DNA of 64,000 nt from Ruminococcus sp. (lineage in GTDB: Bacteria > Bacillota > Clostridia > Oscillospirales > Ruminococcaceae): assembly GCA_029062165.1 (NCBI GenBank), contig JAIDQQ010000023.1, positions 543,889-607,888 of the forward strand, given 5' to 3'. The notes beneath the pieces are model-generated. The model was not told where the DNA came from, ran no database searches, and saw only the letters and a list, made by a program, of their open reading frames with translations. The translations under genes were made by a program, and so were the position numbers. This document shows positions 7,097-15,665 of the stretch, one piece after another (position 1 is the stretch's first letter; each line of letters starts with the position of its first letter).

Positions 7097-9151
7097 ATGG
7101 AATTTGCTAAAGAATGGGACGGCTTTAAAGCCGGTAAATGGAGTTCTGATATCAATGTCAGCGACTTCATAAAGAAAAACTATACACCTTACGACGGCGA
7201 CGAGAGTTTCCTTGCCGGTCCTACAGAAGCTACTACTAAGCTCTGGGAACAGGTCATGGACCTCACCAAACAGGAACGTGAAGCCGGTGGTGTTCTCGAT
7301 ATGGATACAAAAATCGTTTCCACTATCACCTCACACAATGCAGGCTATCTCAATAAAGACCTCGAAAAAATCGTCGGCGTACAGACAGATAAGCCTTTCA
7401 AACGTTCGCTCCAGCCTTTCGGCGGTATAAGAATGGCTATCAATGCTTGTGAACAGAATGGTTACAAGGTTGATGACGAAGTTGTAAAGATTTTCACTGA
7501 ATACCGCAAAACTCACAATCAGGGTGTTTTCGACGCTTATACACCTGAAATGCGTATGGCTCGTAAATCCGCTATTATCACAGGTCTTCCGGACGCTTAC
7601 GGCAGAGGACGTATCATAGGCGACTACAGAAGAGTTGCCCTCTACGGTATTGACAGACTTGTTGCAGATAAAAAACATCAGATTGAAACTTCTCTCGTGA
7701 GAATGACTTCTAAAAATATCCGTCTCCGTGAAGAACTCGCTGAACAGGTACGTGCATTAGGCGAACTCAAAAAACTCGGCGAAATCTACGGTTTTGACAT
7801 CTCACAGCCTGCTAAGAACGCTAAGGAAGCTGTACAGTGGTTATACTTCGGCTATCTCGCAGCAGTCAAGGAACAGAACGGTGCAGCTATGTCTCTCGGA
7901 CGTACTTCAACATTCCTTGATATCTACATTCAGCGTGACCTTGATAACGGCGTTCTCACTGAAGAAGAGGCACAGGAAATCATTGACCACTTCATTATGA
8001 AACTCCGTATTGTCAAGTTCGCAAGAACTCCGGAATATAACGCACTCTTCTCCGGTGACCCGACTTGGGTTACTGAATCTATCGGCGGTGTTGATATAGA
8101 CGGTCACCACCTTGTAACTAAGAACAGTTTCCGTTATCTCCATACACTCGAAAATCTCGGCACTGCTCCCGAACCGAACATGACTGTACTTTGGTCACAG
8201 AAACTTCCTCGCAAATTCAAGGAATACTGTGCTAAAATTTCTATCATGACTTCTTCTATCCAGTACGAAAACGACGATATGATGAGAGTTATCCACGGCG
8301 ACGACTATGCTATAGCTTGTTGCGTATCTTCAATGGTAGTCGGCAAGGAAATGCAGTTCTTCGGCGCACGTGCAAACCTCGCTAAATGTCTCCTCTACGC
8401 TATAAACGGCGGTGTCGACGAAAGAATGAAAGTTCAGGTAGGTCCTAAGTACAGACCAGTTGAGGGCGATTATCTCGACTTCGACGACGTTTGGGCTAAG
8501 TACCTCGATATGATGGAATGGCTTGCAGGTCTTTATGTCAATACTCTTAACATTATCCACTATATGCACGATAAGTACAGCTATGAAAGAATCCAGATGG
8601 CTCTTCATGACAGAGACGTTAAGCGTTATTTCGCTACCGGTATTGCAGGTCTTTCAGTCGTTGCAGACTCTCTTTCAGCTATAAAGTATGCAAAAGTTAA
8701 GTGCATTCGTGACGAAGACGGCGTTGTTACTGACTACGAAGTTGAAGGAGATTTCCCGAAATATGGTAACAATGATGACCGTGTTGACGATATCGCAGTT
8801 AAAGTTGTTCGTACATTCATGGATATGATTAGAAAACATCATACCTATCGTGACGGCGTGCCGACAATGTCAATTCTTACTATTACTTCAAACGTTGTTT
8901 ACGGTAAGAAAACCGGTAACACTCCCGACGGCAGAAAAGCTGGTATTCCGCTTGCTCCTGGTGCAAATCCAATGCATGGCAGAGATACACACGGTGCAGC
9001 AGCTTCACTTTCTTCTGTTGCTAAACTTCCGTTCAAACACGCACAGGACGGCATTTCAAATACATTCTCAATTATTCCTAACGCACTCGGTAAGGATATG
9101 GAAGTATTTGTCGGCGATATCGACATTGACAAACTTAGTCAGGGTGAATAA
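7097..9151 (+). CDS. pflB: pyruvate formate-lyase, large part lacking the glycyl-radical domain
   Basis: PFL cleaves pyruvate with CoA to acetyl-CoA and formate. The 684-aa protein matches PflB from its N-terminus through the active-site cysteine pair ([11 protein letters not shown]) and on to [16 protein letters not shown]. It then diverges into [13 protein letters not shown] and stops. Full PflB continues for about 70 more residues with the LLDGY...RVSGYAV glycyl-radical domain; here that part is a separate gene at 9463. A plain frameshift is unlikely because a different ORF, a hairpin and a fresh ribosome site lie between. The activating enzyme gene (pflA) is not in the window. Codon use looks highly expressed, with strongly preferred codons compared with neighbours. 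Confidence 0.93.
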   Translation: MEFAKEWDGFKAGKWSSDINVSDFIKKNYTPYDGDESFLAGPTEATTKLWEQVMDLTKQEREAGGVLDMDTKIVSTITSHNAGYLNKDLEKIVGVQTDKPFKRSLQPFGGIRMAINACEQNGYKVDDEVVKIFTEYRKTHNQGVFDAYTPEMRMARKSAIITGLPDAYGRGRIIGDYRRVALYGIDRLVADKKHQIETSLVRMTSKNIRLREELAEQVRALGELKKLGEIYGFDISQPAKNAKEAVQWLYFGYLAAVKEQNGAAMSLGRTSTFLDIYIQRDLDNGVLTEEEAQEIIDHFIMKLRIVKFARTPEYNALFSGDPTWVTESIGGVDIDGHHLVTKNSFRYLHTLENLGTAPEPNMTVLWSQKLPRKFKEYCAKISIMTSSIQYENDDMMRVIHGDDYAIACCVSSMVVGKEMQFFGARANLAKCLLYAINGGVDERMKVQVGPKYRPVEGDYLDFDDVWAKYLDMMEWLAGLYVNTLNIIHYMHDKYSYERIQMALHDRDVKRYFATGIAGLSVVADSLSAIKYAKVKCIRDEDGVVTDYEVEGDFPKYGNNDDRVDDIAVKVVRTFMDMIRKHHTYRDGVPTMSILTITSNVVYGKKTGNTPDGRKAGIPLAPGANPMHGRDTHGAAASLSSVAKLPFKHAQDGISNTFSIIPNALGKDMEVFVGDIDIDKLSQGE

Positions 9152-9154
9152 TCC

Positions 9155-9382
9155 ATGATTACCCCTAATATGCTCGGCAAAAACGGTACTCCCGAAGAAC
9201 TCGCCGATTTTATCGACAAGTTAATGGCGGAAGGTAGCGGTCATGTAAATATCGAATCCAGTGACGACGGTGAAGGGCTGAAAGTCGATACCGTCAACAG
9301 TACCGACTGCGGTACAGGTAAAGGTGCTTGTATGCAACCTACTGAACTCGATATTGACCCCGACGAAGAAGAAGACGACTGA
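9155..9382 (+). CDS. small acidic protein between the two PFL parts
   Basis: This 75-aa ORF starts 3 nt after the pflB stop, with AGGGTGA as a likely ribosome site. I do not recognise a family. Its middle reads FIDKLMAEGSGHVNIES, which lines up weakly with the [17 protein letters not shown] segment that opens the glycyl-radical domain downstream. A Cys-containing stretch (DCGTGKGAC) and a very acidic tail (DPDEEEDD) follow. It may be a degenerate or repurposed PFL piece, or an assembly partner that helps the two PFL parts associate. Its place in the same operon is clear; its function is inference. Confidence 0.65.
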   Translation: MITPNMLGKNGTPEELADFIDKLMAEGSGHVNIESSDDGEGLKVDTVNSTDCGTGKGACMQPTELDIDPDEEEDD

Positions 9383-9400
9383 TTTAATTTATGCTATCGG

Positions 9401-9426
9401 CGTGGACGGCTTTCGGGTTGTTCACG
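9401..9426 (+). other. UUCG-capped RNA hairpin between PFL genes
   Basis: CGTGGAC pairs with GTTCACG, and the stem continues through G-U pairs to a TTCG tetraloop. No T-run follows, so it is more likely an mRNA-processing or stability element than a terminator. It precedes the strong AAAGGAGG site of the radical-domain gene. Confidence 0.6.
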
Positions 9427-9462
9427 TCTATATAAAAAATCTTTAAAGGAGGATTTTTAACA

Positions 9463-9705
9463 ATGGAAAGTAATGCTACACAGGTTAATAACCTTATTGA
9501 ACTTCTTGACGGTTATGTTGAAAAAGGTGGTCATCACCTCAATGTAAACGTGTTCACAAGAGAAACACTTCTCGACGCTCAGGCACATCCTGAAAAGTAT
9601 CCTCAACTTACCGTAAGAGTTTCCGGTTATGCCGTAAACTTCGTTAAGCTCACAAAGGAACAGCAGGACGACGTTATTTCAAGAACATTCCACGCTGCAC
9701 TCTAA
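9463..9705 (+). CDS. grcA: stand-alone glycyl-radical domain of pyruvate formate-lyase
   Basis: This 80-aa protein corresponds to the C-terminus of Pfl[21 protein letters not shown], then [19 protein letters not shown]. The Gly of RVSGYA is the radical site, followed by [15 protein letters not shown]. It has its own strong ribosome site (AAAGGAGG) and lies 80 nt after the acidic ORF in a different frame from pflB. Stand-alone copies (GrcA/YfiD) normally rescue oxygen-damaged full-length PFL. Here the upstream pflB lacks this domain, so this gene must supply the radical in trans for a working enzyme. A full-length pflB elsewhere in the genome cannot be excluded. Confidence 0.9.
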   Translation: MESNATQVNNLIELLDGYVEKGGHHLNVNVFTRETLLDAQAHPEKYPQLTVRVSGYAVNFVKLTKEQQDDVISRTFHAAL

Positions 9706-9714
9706 TCAAAACAG

Positions 9715-9742
9715 AAAGTCCGGAGAAATCCGGACTTTTTTT
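9715..9742. terminator. bidirectional terminator between grcA and ddh
   Basis: AAAGTCCGG and CCGGACTTT form a 9-bp stem with a 6-nt loop, followed by T-runs in both directions between convergent genes. Confidence 0.9.
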
Positions 9743-9743
9743 A

Positions 9744-10724
9744 TTATAACATTTTTGCCCTCAACTCTTCCGGACTTAGTCTTGAAAGATATACCGGTGC
9801 TATATCGAAAACAGTTTTACAACCTGTCACGCCCTCTTGTCTAAGACGGTACAAAGCCCTTGCATAGCAGATTAAAACACTGGCGGTAAATTCCGGATTG
9901 GATTCGAGTTTCAGGGAATACTCAATCATCTGATGTGTATTTTCACCGGTGATACCGCTTCTCATTACAAATCCGCCATGTGGCATCTTATTATGAACGG
10001 CGTCAAATTCCTCTTCGGAAATAAAATTAACGATTGTGTCGTATTCGTCAAAATAGTTCTTCATGGATTTTATAGCCTGCTCAATTTTCGAGAGGTCAGC
10101 GTTTTCTTCCGGTACTATCCAGCATTCACGAGTATGTTTCTGACGTGTAGTCAGTTCAGGCATACTTCCGGAACGTACAGCGTCCATAGCCTCTTCAACC
10201 GGTACGGTGTACTGTATGCCTTTCTTTACGCCCTCAACACGACGGATAGCGTCGGAATGTCCCTGACTTACGCCTTTACCCCAGAATGTATAAGTTTTTC
10301 CGTCGGGCAGAATGGATTCCGCATAAAGTCTGTTAAGTGAAAATAAACCAGGGTCCCAGCCGAGTGATATAAGTGCGAGATGTCCGCTGTCTTTCGCCGA
10401 TTTATCGACGTTTGCAAAGTGTTCCGGTATTCTTGCGTGTGTGTCGAAACTGTCAATAACGTTGAAAATTTCTGCAAGTGCGGGTGTCTGTTCGGGTAAA
10501 TCGGTAGCACTTCCGCCACAGATTATCATGACATCTATTTTGTCCTGATAATTTTTTATGTCGTTCATACTGTAAACGTTACAGCCGGAAACAGTCTTTA
10601 CCGTTTCGGGATTACGACGTGTGAAAACTCCGAAAAGTTCCATATCGTCATTCTGATTAACGGCGAGTTCTACGCCTTTTCCGAGATTGCCATAACCGGC
10701 AATGCCTATTTTTATTTTGTCCAT
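9744..10724 (-). CDS. ddh: meso-diaminopimelate D-dehydrogenase
   Basis: Ddh reductively aminates tetrahydrodipicolinate to meso-DAP with NADPH and ammonia in one step, bypassing the acylated lysine/DAP routes. The 326-aa protein opens with the dinucleotide-binding motif IGIAGYGNLGKG, then VFTRRNPETV. FWGKGVSQGHSDAIRRVEGV and the C-terminal MIEYSLKLESNPEFTASVL are family features. The ATG follows AAGGAGG. It is a single-gene unit with its own promoter, convergent with the PFL locus. Confidence 0.93.
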   Translation of the reverse strand: MDKIKIGIAGYGNLGKGVELAVNQNDDMELFGVFTRRNPETVKTVSGCNVYSMNDIKNYQDKIDVMIICGGSATDLPEQTPALAEIFNVIDSFDTHARIPEHFANVDKSAKDSGHLALISLGWDPGLFSLNRLYAESILPDGKTYTFWGKGVSQGHSDAIRRVEGVKKGIQYTVPVEEAMDAVRSGSMPELTTRQKHTRECWIVPEENADLSKIEQAIKSMKNYFDEYDTIVNFISEEEFDAVHNKMPHGGFVMRSGITGENTHQMIEYSLKLESNPEFTASVLICYARALYRLRQEGVTGCKTVFDIAPVYLSRLSPEELRAKML

Positions 10725-10757
10725 AGGGTTGACCTCCTTGAAAAAATCTGTAATTAT

Positions 10758-10786
10758 ATTATATCACATAATTTTCCGGTTGTAAA
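10758..10786 (-). promoter_or_regulatory. promoter of ddh
   Basis: TTTACA, 17 nt, TATAAT on the minus strand, about 30 nt before the ATG. Confidence 0.75.
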
Positions 10787-10787
10787 G

Positions 10788-12470
10788 TCATTTCTTTTCG
10801 GATTTACGGAGAGTTTTATTAATCTCGTCGATAAGATGTGTTATTTCGGCGACGGATTTATTTATAATTTCCGTACTTTCGTTTGTTGTATTTACATTGT
10901 CGTCAAGTACGCTGAATGCCTTTATAGTCATCTGAAGTATAGAGGTCATCTGCTGTACGCCCTCGGAATCCATACTTTCATTTGCGTTACAGAACATCAC
11001 GATATTATTCAGCAGACTGTTCACCTGACCGGCTTTCTGACTGGTTTTGGAAGTCGAAACACCGATATTATTTACATTTTCGGTAATCCTGTTTATATCT
11101 TCTTTGAGACGTTCAGAGAGTTCGAGACATTCGTTAGTAATTTCCGCAAGTCTTTCGTGTTGTTCAGCGAGTTCACTGTGTCGGGCTATGAGTACAGATT
11201 TTGCATGGACTATACAGTTTTCCGGCGTATTAAGTCCCCGACATATTGCTACTGCCATTTCGTGACACGAACGGTATCCGCACGCATGACAATTATAATT
11301 ACGGTCAGCCTCGGTGTGTTTACCCATCATTTCATAGACCGCTTCAAGCTGTTTTCCGGTGGGAATCGGTGACGGATTCATAGGAGTATAATTTCTGCGG
11401 AAGTCTGACGGGTCAAGTTTTTCGTTGAATTGTTTAAATAATTTATCTTCTCCGAAACGGAATGGTCCTGTAGTCTTCCGACGTTTTTTGGCTTCTTTTT
11501 CTACTTCACGCATAGTAGCCATGACGTCAAAAACCGTCTGGGTAGTTCCTGAGGCAGGACCTACATTACAACCAAATTCACAGGAAAGAACGTCAAAAAC
11601 TTCGGGGTGTTTGTATTCCGGCATATTTGCGTACATATCAAGTTCCGGATAGACCTTGTGTACGCCCTCGGACGTGGTTATATTTATATCCGGATTATGT
11701 AACCACAGATTATCACGTAATCCCCCTGGGCGTGGATATACTGCCCCTACCTGTCCCTGCTGATTTTCAAACGGATATGAAAAGTCATGTGAAGAATCAG
11801 TCGGGATTTTTATATCATTCTTTTCAAAATATTCCATTAGTTTACGGAAAGTTATACTGTAATTTACAAGTCCTGTTTCCATGAACTCCGTTTTTTTGGC
11901 TATACATGGCGAAAGTACAGCTATAGGGTTATCCTGTCGCATATATTTCCGGATATACGTTGCGGCACAGGCTATAGGACTATGTATCGGCGAAAGATTC
12001 CGGAGAAGTCGGGGCTGATAGATTTCGATATATTTGACTATCGCCGCACATGGTTGAGTTATTACGTTCCCGACGCTTCTTTCCTCTATGGCACGCAGGT
12101 GCGCCCACGTACATATGTCAGCACCTAATGAGACATCATATATTTTACAGCCGTTTTTTCTGAACCAGTCAAGAATACCTTTCCATTTATCCGGCAGTAC
12201 AGATTTTATAGCCGGTGCTACAAGTATAATAACTTCTTCCTTGCCCAGACGTGATATACAGGTTTCAGTGTCGTCTATGTAGTCTCTCGCACCGTGGTTA
12301 CACGTTCTTACGCATTCACCGCACGTTATACATCTTTCGGGGTTGACGGTAGTTACAAAACGTCCCTCTTCAAGCATTTTCGTGATATTCGCTTCCGGAG
12401 CAGGACAGTTTCTTACGCAGGCGTTACAACCGACGCATTTTTCAGGTTTTACAATAATAATTTCATTCAT
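10788..12470 (-). CDS. [FeFe]-hydrogenase-like Fe-S protein with coiled-coil tail (putative redox/H2 sensor)
   Basis: This 560-aa cytoplasmic protein starts with two [4Fe-4S] ferredoxin motifs (CVGCNACVRNC, CITCGECVRTC). The H-cluster domain follows (about residues 75-335), then a CHACGYRSC Fe-S motif (about 395), and finally a long helical tail without a recognisable enzyme domain. H-cluster ligands appear kept: TQPC, LSPCIAKKTEF and SCEFGCNVGP. The usual TSCCP motif is TQPCA, so the proton-shuttle Cys is Pro. This is typical of putative sensory [FeFe] hydrogenases rather than H2-producing ones. It follows the DivIVA-like gene by 23 nt in the same operon. Output target and partner are not visible. 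Confidence 0.82.
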   Translation of the reverse strand: MNEIIIVKPEKCVGCNACVRNCPAPEANITKMLEEGRFVTTVNPERCITCGECVRTCNHGARDYIDDTETCISRLGKEEVIILVAPAIKSVLPDKWKGILDWFRKNGCKIYDVSLGADICTWAHLRAIEERSVGNVITQPCAAIVKYIEIYQPRLLRNLSPIHSPIACAATYIRKYMRQDNPIAVLSPCIAKKTEFMETGLVNYSITFRKLMEYFEKNDIKIPTDSSHDFSYPFENQQGQVGAVYPRPGGLRDNLWLHNPDINITTSEGVHKVYPELDMYANMPEYKHPEVFDVLSCEFGCNVGPASGTTQTVFDVMATMREVEKEAKKRRKTTGPFRFGEDKLFKQFNEKLDPSDFRRNYTPMNPSPIPTGKQLEAVYEMMGKHTEADRNYNCHACGYRSCHEMAVAICRGLNTPENCIVHAKSVLIARHSELAEQHERLAEITNECLELSERLKEDINRITENVNNIGVSTSKTSQKAGQVNSLLNNIVMFCNANESMDSEGVQQMTSILQMTIKAFSVLDDNVNTTNESTEIINKSVAEITHLIDEINKTLRKSEKK

Positions 12471-12493
12471 TTATCTATATATACTCCTTTTTA

Positions 12494-13756
12494 TCAGTCG
12501 TCGAGGGCTTCCGCCTGTGCCATAAGCGTTGCGAGGTCTATACTTCCGGAACTTTTCTTTTCAGGCGGTGGGACGTCATCTTTAAGTGCCTCTGCCTGTG
12601 CGGTGAGGTCATCGAGGTTTATTCCGGAAGTTTTTTCGGTATTATCTTCCGATTTAAGAGTGTTCATAAACTCCTCTGCCTGACGGTCTAACGCACGGAA
12701 ATTTATTCCGCCTGTTCCACGTGGAACATTCTGCACCAGTCCGGATAAATCATCATATGTACTGTAATGACGGTCAATGTCTTCAAAATCCGGTGAATTT
12801 TCGTCGTAATTGTAATCGTAGTCGTAACTGTCAAAATCGTTGACGTGCTGAACGGTATAATCCTGATTGTTATAATATTCGGCTACAGGGTCATATTTTT
12901 TTTCAGGTTTTGCAGATTTTTCGGGAATTTTTCTGTCTGTAGTGTAGGAATAGTCGACAGGTTCACGGACAGGTTTTTCAGGTAAATCAACTTCTATATT
13001 ACGGAAGACCGGCACACCGCCTTTTGTGACGGTCTTTTTTGTTTCCGTGAGAATGTTTCCGGATTCTTCAAGGATTCTGTTTCCGGTTGACAAAAATTCA
13101 GTAAAGGATTTCCGGAAATTATCCATACATTCAGACAGCGTATTCACTTCACTTAAAATAACCGCCCTTATGTTTTCGGGTATAGCCGAAAGGTTTTCTT
13201 CTTCGATTTCAGCGGTCATTTCAGTGGCATAAAGTTCTGCGTCATAGATTATTTCAGATGCCTGATTATTTGCTTCGGCTATGATGTTTCCGGCGAGTTT
13301 TTCGGAATCTGATTTAAGATTTTCAGCTTTTTTACGTGCTTTTTCGATGATTTCTTCTGCCGATTTCTTTGCAGAAGCGAATACTGCCCCGAAAACTGCC
13401 GTATCGTCTTTCTGCGACATTGAAAGAATTTTCATATCGGCATCAGAGAGATTGTGTTCAAGTTCGGAAACGGAGTATTTCAGGTTTTTGATTTCATTTT
13501 CAAGAGCCTGTTTTTCTGCTGTAACGGTCTGTAAGCTGAATGAAAGTTTTTCGTTTTCTGCTTGAGATTCAGCTAATTTTTCACGTAATTCAGCGATTAC
13601 AGTATTATTTTCAGCATTTCCGAGTAAAAGACGTGTTGTACCGAGTTCAGTTTCAAGTGCGGATATTCTGGTATAGAGATTTTTTATATGTTCTTCGGTA
13701 TCGGTTTTATCGTAACCACCGAATGTAACTGTTTTTATGAATCTGGTTTCGTTCAT
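12494..13756 (-). CDS. DivIVA-like coiled-coil protein with C-terminal short-motif repeats
   Basis: This 420-aa protein begins with a DivIVA-type membrane-binding region (TFGGYDKTDTEEHIKNL). A coiled coil spans about residues 28-215, including an F0-b-like charged helix (AKKSAEEIIEKARKKAENL). Next comes an acidic, Tyr/Asp-rich linker, then three copies of a short motif: GINFRALDRQAEEF, GINLDDLTAQAEAL and SIDLATLMAQAEAL. DivIVA relatives mark curved membranes at septa and poles and recruit partners; the repeated motif looks like a docking peptide. AGGAGG precedes the ATG. It heads an operon with the hydrogenase-like protein, an unusual pairing, so it may localise that protein. The exact role is unknown. 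Confidence 0.75.
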   Translation of the reverse strand: MNETRFIKTVTFGGYDKTDTEEHIKNLYTRISALETELGTTRLLLGNAENNTVIAELREKLAESQAENEKLSFSLQTVTAEKQALENEIKNLKYSVSELEHNLSDADMKILSMSQKDDTAVFGAVFASAKKSAEEIIEKARKKAENLKSDSEKLAGNIIAEANNQASEIIYDAELYATEMTAEIEEENLSAIPENIRAVILSEVNTLSECMDNFRKSFTEFLSTGNRILEESGNILTETKKTVTKGGVPVFRNIEVDLPEKPVREPVDYSYTTDRKIPEKSAKPEKKYDPVAEYYNNQDYTVQHVNDFDSYDYDYNYDENSPDFEDIDRHYSTYDDLSGLVQNVPRGTGGINFRALDRQAEEFMNTLKSEDNTEKTSGINLDDLTAQAEALKDDVPPPEKKSSGSIDLATLMAQAEALDD

Positions 13757-13821
13757 TGTGGAATCCTCCTGTGTTGTTTCACGGACGGAAAAAATTTCAA
13801 TCCACGATATATGTTAAATAT

Positions 13822-13850
13822 ATTTTACACTGTTTTCAGCGTTTTGTCAA
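13822..13850 (-). promoter_or_regulatory. promoter of DivIVA-like/hydrogenase-like operon
   Basis: TTGACA, 17 nt, TAAAAT on the minus strand, about 65 nt before the ATG. Confidence 0.85.
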
Positions 13851-13860
13851 TAGCAATGTA

Positions 13861-13911
13861 TATAATTAATAATTTACAATTCATAATTATGAATTATCAA
13901 TTATTAATTGT
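13861..13911. repeat. AT-rich dispersed repeat
   Basis: Same units as at 1348. It encodes the last residues (LIIDNS) and stop of the hypothetical gene that follows on the minus strand. Confidence 0.75.
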
Positions 13912-14435
13912 TTCACTTCCGGATTATCGTATAAACCGAGGTCAAAAAGCGTATTTATCTGACTTTCCGTAATTTTACCGGTCATGGAATACACAAACTG
14001 TCCGTGCTGACGTTCCGTACCGTCCCACGAATCTATTACTTTCAGCCAACCTGCTCTACCTAAAGTTCGTTCCGGATATTTTGTATCAGGAAAAAATTCC
14101 CTTGCTATCATGACCGCACATTTTCTGTGACCTGTATAGTCGCATGAATATGTATCGCCATCCGGTGAAATCCACCCTAACCGGAAATTTCTGTGATTCC
14201 TGAAAAACATCTTTTCAAGTGCAAGCGGATAATCACTGTCAGTTTCAATCAGTTCCGAAAAATTATAGTCTTCCGGACTGAAACGGAAAAATCCGCCTTT
14301 ATCGTCGGCAACTACCGGCAGTTTGTCCGCTGTGACTATATTCTCCAACGGACTTCCCGAAAGTTCTTCCATATTGTCAAAATATCTGTAACAGTAAAAG
14401 CCTGTCTCTGATTTATATACAGCAAATTTTTTCAT
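13887..14435 (-). CDS. hypothetical protein
   Basis: This 182-aa soluble protein has no domain I recognise. It is rich in aromatic residues and has no signal peptide or membrane segment. The start MKKFAVYKS (14435) looks better than the track start 6 codons earlier, but the ribosome site (GGCGG) is weak. The N-terminal stretch VYKSETGFYCYRYFDN and the central KCAVMIAREFFPDTKYPERTLGRAGWLKV suggest a compact globular fold. The final residues are encoded by the AT-rich repeat, so the C-terminus may be recently altered. It is a single-gene unit divergent from the AraC regulator. Confidence 0.6.
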   Translation of the reverse strand: MKKFAVYKSETGFYCYRYFDNMEELSGSPLENIVTADKLPVVADDKGGFFRFSPEDYNFSELIETDSDYPLALEKMFFRNHRNFRLGWISPDGDTYSCDYTGHRKCAVMIAREFFPDTKYPERTLGRAGWLKVIDSWDGTERQHGQFVYSMTGKITESQINTLFDLGLYDNPEVKQLIIDNS

Positions 14436-14494
14436 ATCATAACCGCCAGTCAATTCATAATTCTTAATTATGCATTCTTAATTCTTAATTAATA

Positions 14495-14523
14495 ATTATA
14501 TCACTTTTCCGACGTTTTTACAA
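14495..14523 (-). promoter_or_regulatory. promoter of hypothetical gene
   Basis: TTGTAA, 17 nt, TATAAT on the minus strand. The leader is an AT-rich repeat copy (14450-14498). Confidence 0.6.
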
Positions 14524-14542
14524 GTATAAATTTAATTGTCTG

Positions 14543-14571
14543 TTGCATGAAAGTCAAATATGTGTTATAAT
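14543..14571 (+). promoter_or_regulatory. promoter of AraC-family regulator
   Basis: TTGCAT, 17 nt, TATAAT, about 20 nt before the ribosome site. Confidence 0.75.
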
Positions 14572-14593
14572 TATCCGGAACGGAGGTGACATT

Positions 14594-15310
14594 ATGTCTG
14601 AAGAAAATCATAATATTCTTATCGCACATAAAGACGGTTTCCGGCATACGTCTTTCGACAGGGAAATTGCTTTCTATGAAAGTATATGCTCCGGAAATAT
14701 TGAACTTGTCCGCATATTCATGAAACCTCTTTTTTTTGACGGCTGTGGCGTTCTCAGTGAAGACCCTATCCGCAATCTTAAGTATCATATGGTGGTACTC
14801 GCTACCATGATAGCACGCTATTGTATAAAGGGTGGTATGTCGCCGGAAGAATCCTACAGTATGAGCGATTTCTATATCATGAAAACCGATAAAAGTACTA
14901 CCGAAGAAGAAATACGTACGATACATCTCGAAATGATAGAGGGCTATACTAAAAAAATGCATCGTATAAAAATGGACGGTATCTTCTCGAAACAGATTGT
15001 CAGGGCTGTAAATTATATCATATGTCACATAAATAACCGGATTTTGCTTCATGATGTGGCGGAAAATCTGAAATTAAGTCCGGCGTATCTTTCGAGGCTC
15101 TTCCGCAAGGAAACCGGTATTACTTTCAGCGAATACGTCAACAAGCTGAAAATCGAAGAAGCAACTGCTTTACTTATTCATACGGAATACACTGACCTTG
15201 AAATAAGTAATATGCTTGCATACAGTTCGCAAAGCTATTTTATTAAGGTCTTCCGGAAGTTTATCGGTACTACCCCGAAGAAATACCGGTCAGGCTATAA
15301 AATACTATAA
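14594..15310 (+). CDS. AraC-family transcriptional regulator
   Basis: This 238-aa protein has a C-terminal AraC/XylS DNA-binding domain with two helix-turn-helix units: LHDVAENLKLSPAYLSRLFRKETG, then DLEISNMLAYSSQSYFIKVFRKF with the family ending GTTPKKYR. The N-terminal 130 residues are an all-helical effector or dimer region of unknown ligand. Start at 14594 (MSEENHN) is set by CGGAGGTGACATT. The ORF is followed on the same strand by a repeat array and the cellulase gene. That arrangement suggests it controls the cellulase in response to a plant-polymer signal, which is inference from position. Confidence 0.88.
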   Translation: MSEENHNILIAHKDGFRHTSFDREIAFYESICSGNIELVRIFMKPLFFDGCGVLSEDPIRNLKYHMVVLATMIARYCIKGGMSPEESYSMSDFYIMKTDKSTTEEEIRTIHLEMIEGYTKKMHRIKMDGIFSKQIVRAVNYIICHINNRILLHDVAENLKLSPAYLSRLFRKETGITFSEYVNKLKIEEATALLIHTEYTDLEISNMLAYSSQSYFIKVFRKFIGTTPKKYRSGYKIL

Positions 15311-15402
15311 TGTCATAATTTTGTTATGAGTATCGCAAAACCTCGGGGTGAGACAATAAAACAGTACATATTTTTACTATAATTACAACCGGAGATGTCT
15401 GT
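15309..15402. repeat. 94-nt diverged direct repeat, copy 1
   Basis: It begins at the AraC stop codon with AATGTCATAATTTTGTTATG and ends near CCGGAGATGTCTGTC. It contains an inverted repeat CATAA-N5-TTATG and a TACTATAAT box. Copy 2 lies 202 nt downstream and is about 80-85 percent identical by eye. Confidence 0.8.
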
Positions 15403-15497
15403 CAAAAGGATAAATTTTACTGTAGACAGTACCGTTTTACGCTGAAACTGATAATATTATTGAAAAAGTCACTTTTTAAAAGATAATATGTACTATA

Positions 15498-15509
15498 AAT
15501 CACGTGATT
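15498..15509. promoter_or_regulatory. perfect 12-nt palindrome upstream of cellulase gene
   Basis: AATCACGTGATT lies directly before repeat copy 2. It is a possible regulator site, and no factor can be named from sequence. Confidence 0.35.
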
Positions 15510-15510
15510 G

Positions 15511-15607
15511 AATGTCATAATTTTATTATAAGTATCGTAAAATCCCGAGGTCAGACAAAAAACAGTACATATTTCTACTATAATTATAATCCGGAAGTTT
15601 CCGTCCG
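15511..15607. repeat. diverged direct repeat, copy 2, with partial copy 3 at 15630
   Basis: Copy 2 begins AATGTCATAATTTTATTATAAG and keeps AACAGTACATATTT and TACTATAATTA. A partial third copy (AATGTCATCATTTTACTAT) starts at 15630, just ahead of the cellulase promoter. Together with copy 1 these elements fill most of the 422-nt gap 15311-15732, which holds no ORF. Confidence 0.75.
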
Positions 15608-15665
15608 GACAAAGCATATCATATGATTTAATGTCATCATTTTACTATTTTTGTCATAAAATTTA

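Noticed and set aside
9383-9462. Programmed frameshift joining the PFL parts
   Set aside because: An unrelated ORF with its own stop lies between and the radical domain has its own strong ribosome site and ATG; no slippery sequence was seen.
14501-15052. 183-aa minus-strand ORF opposite the AraC gene
   Set aside because: No ribosome site. Codon pattern is the shadow of the AraC reading frame, which carries clear HTH motifs.
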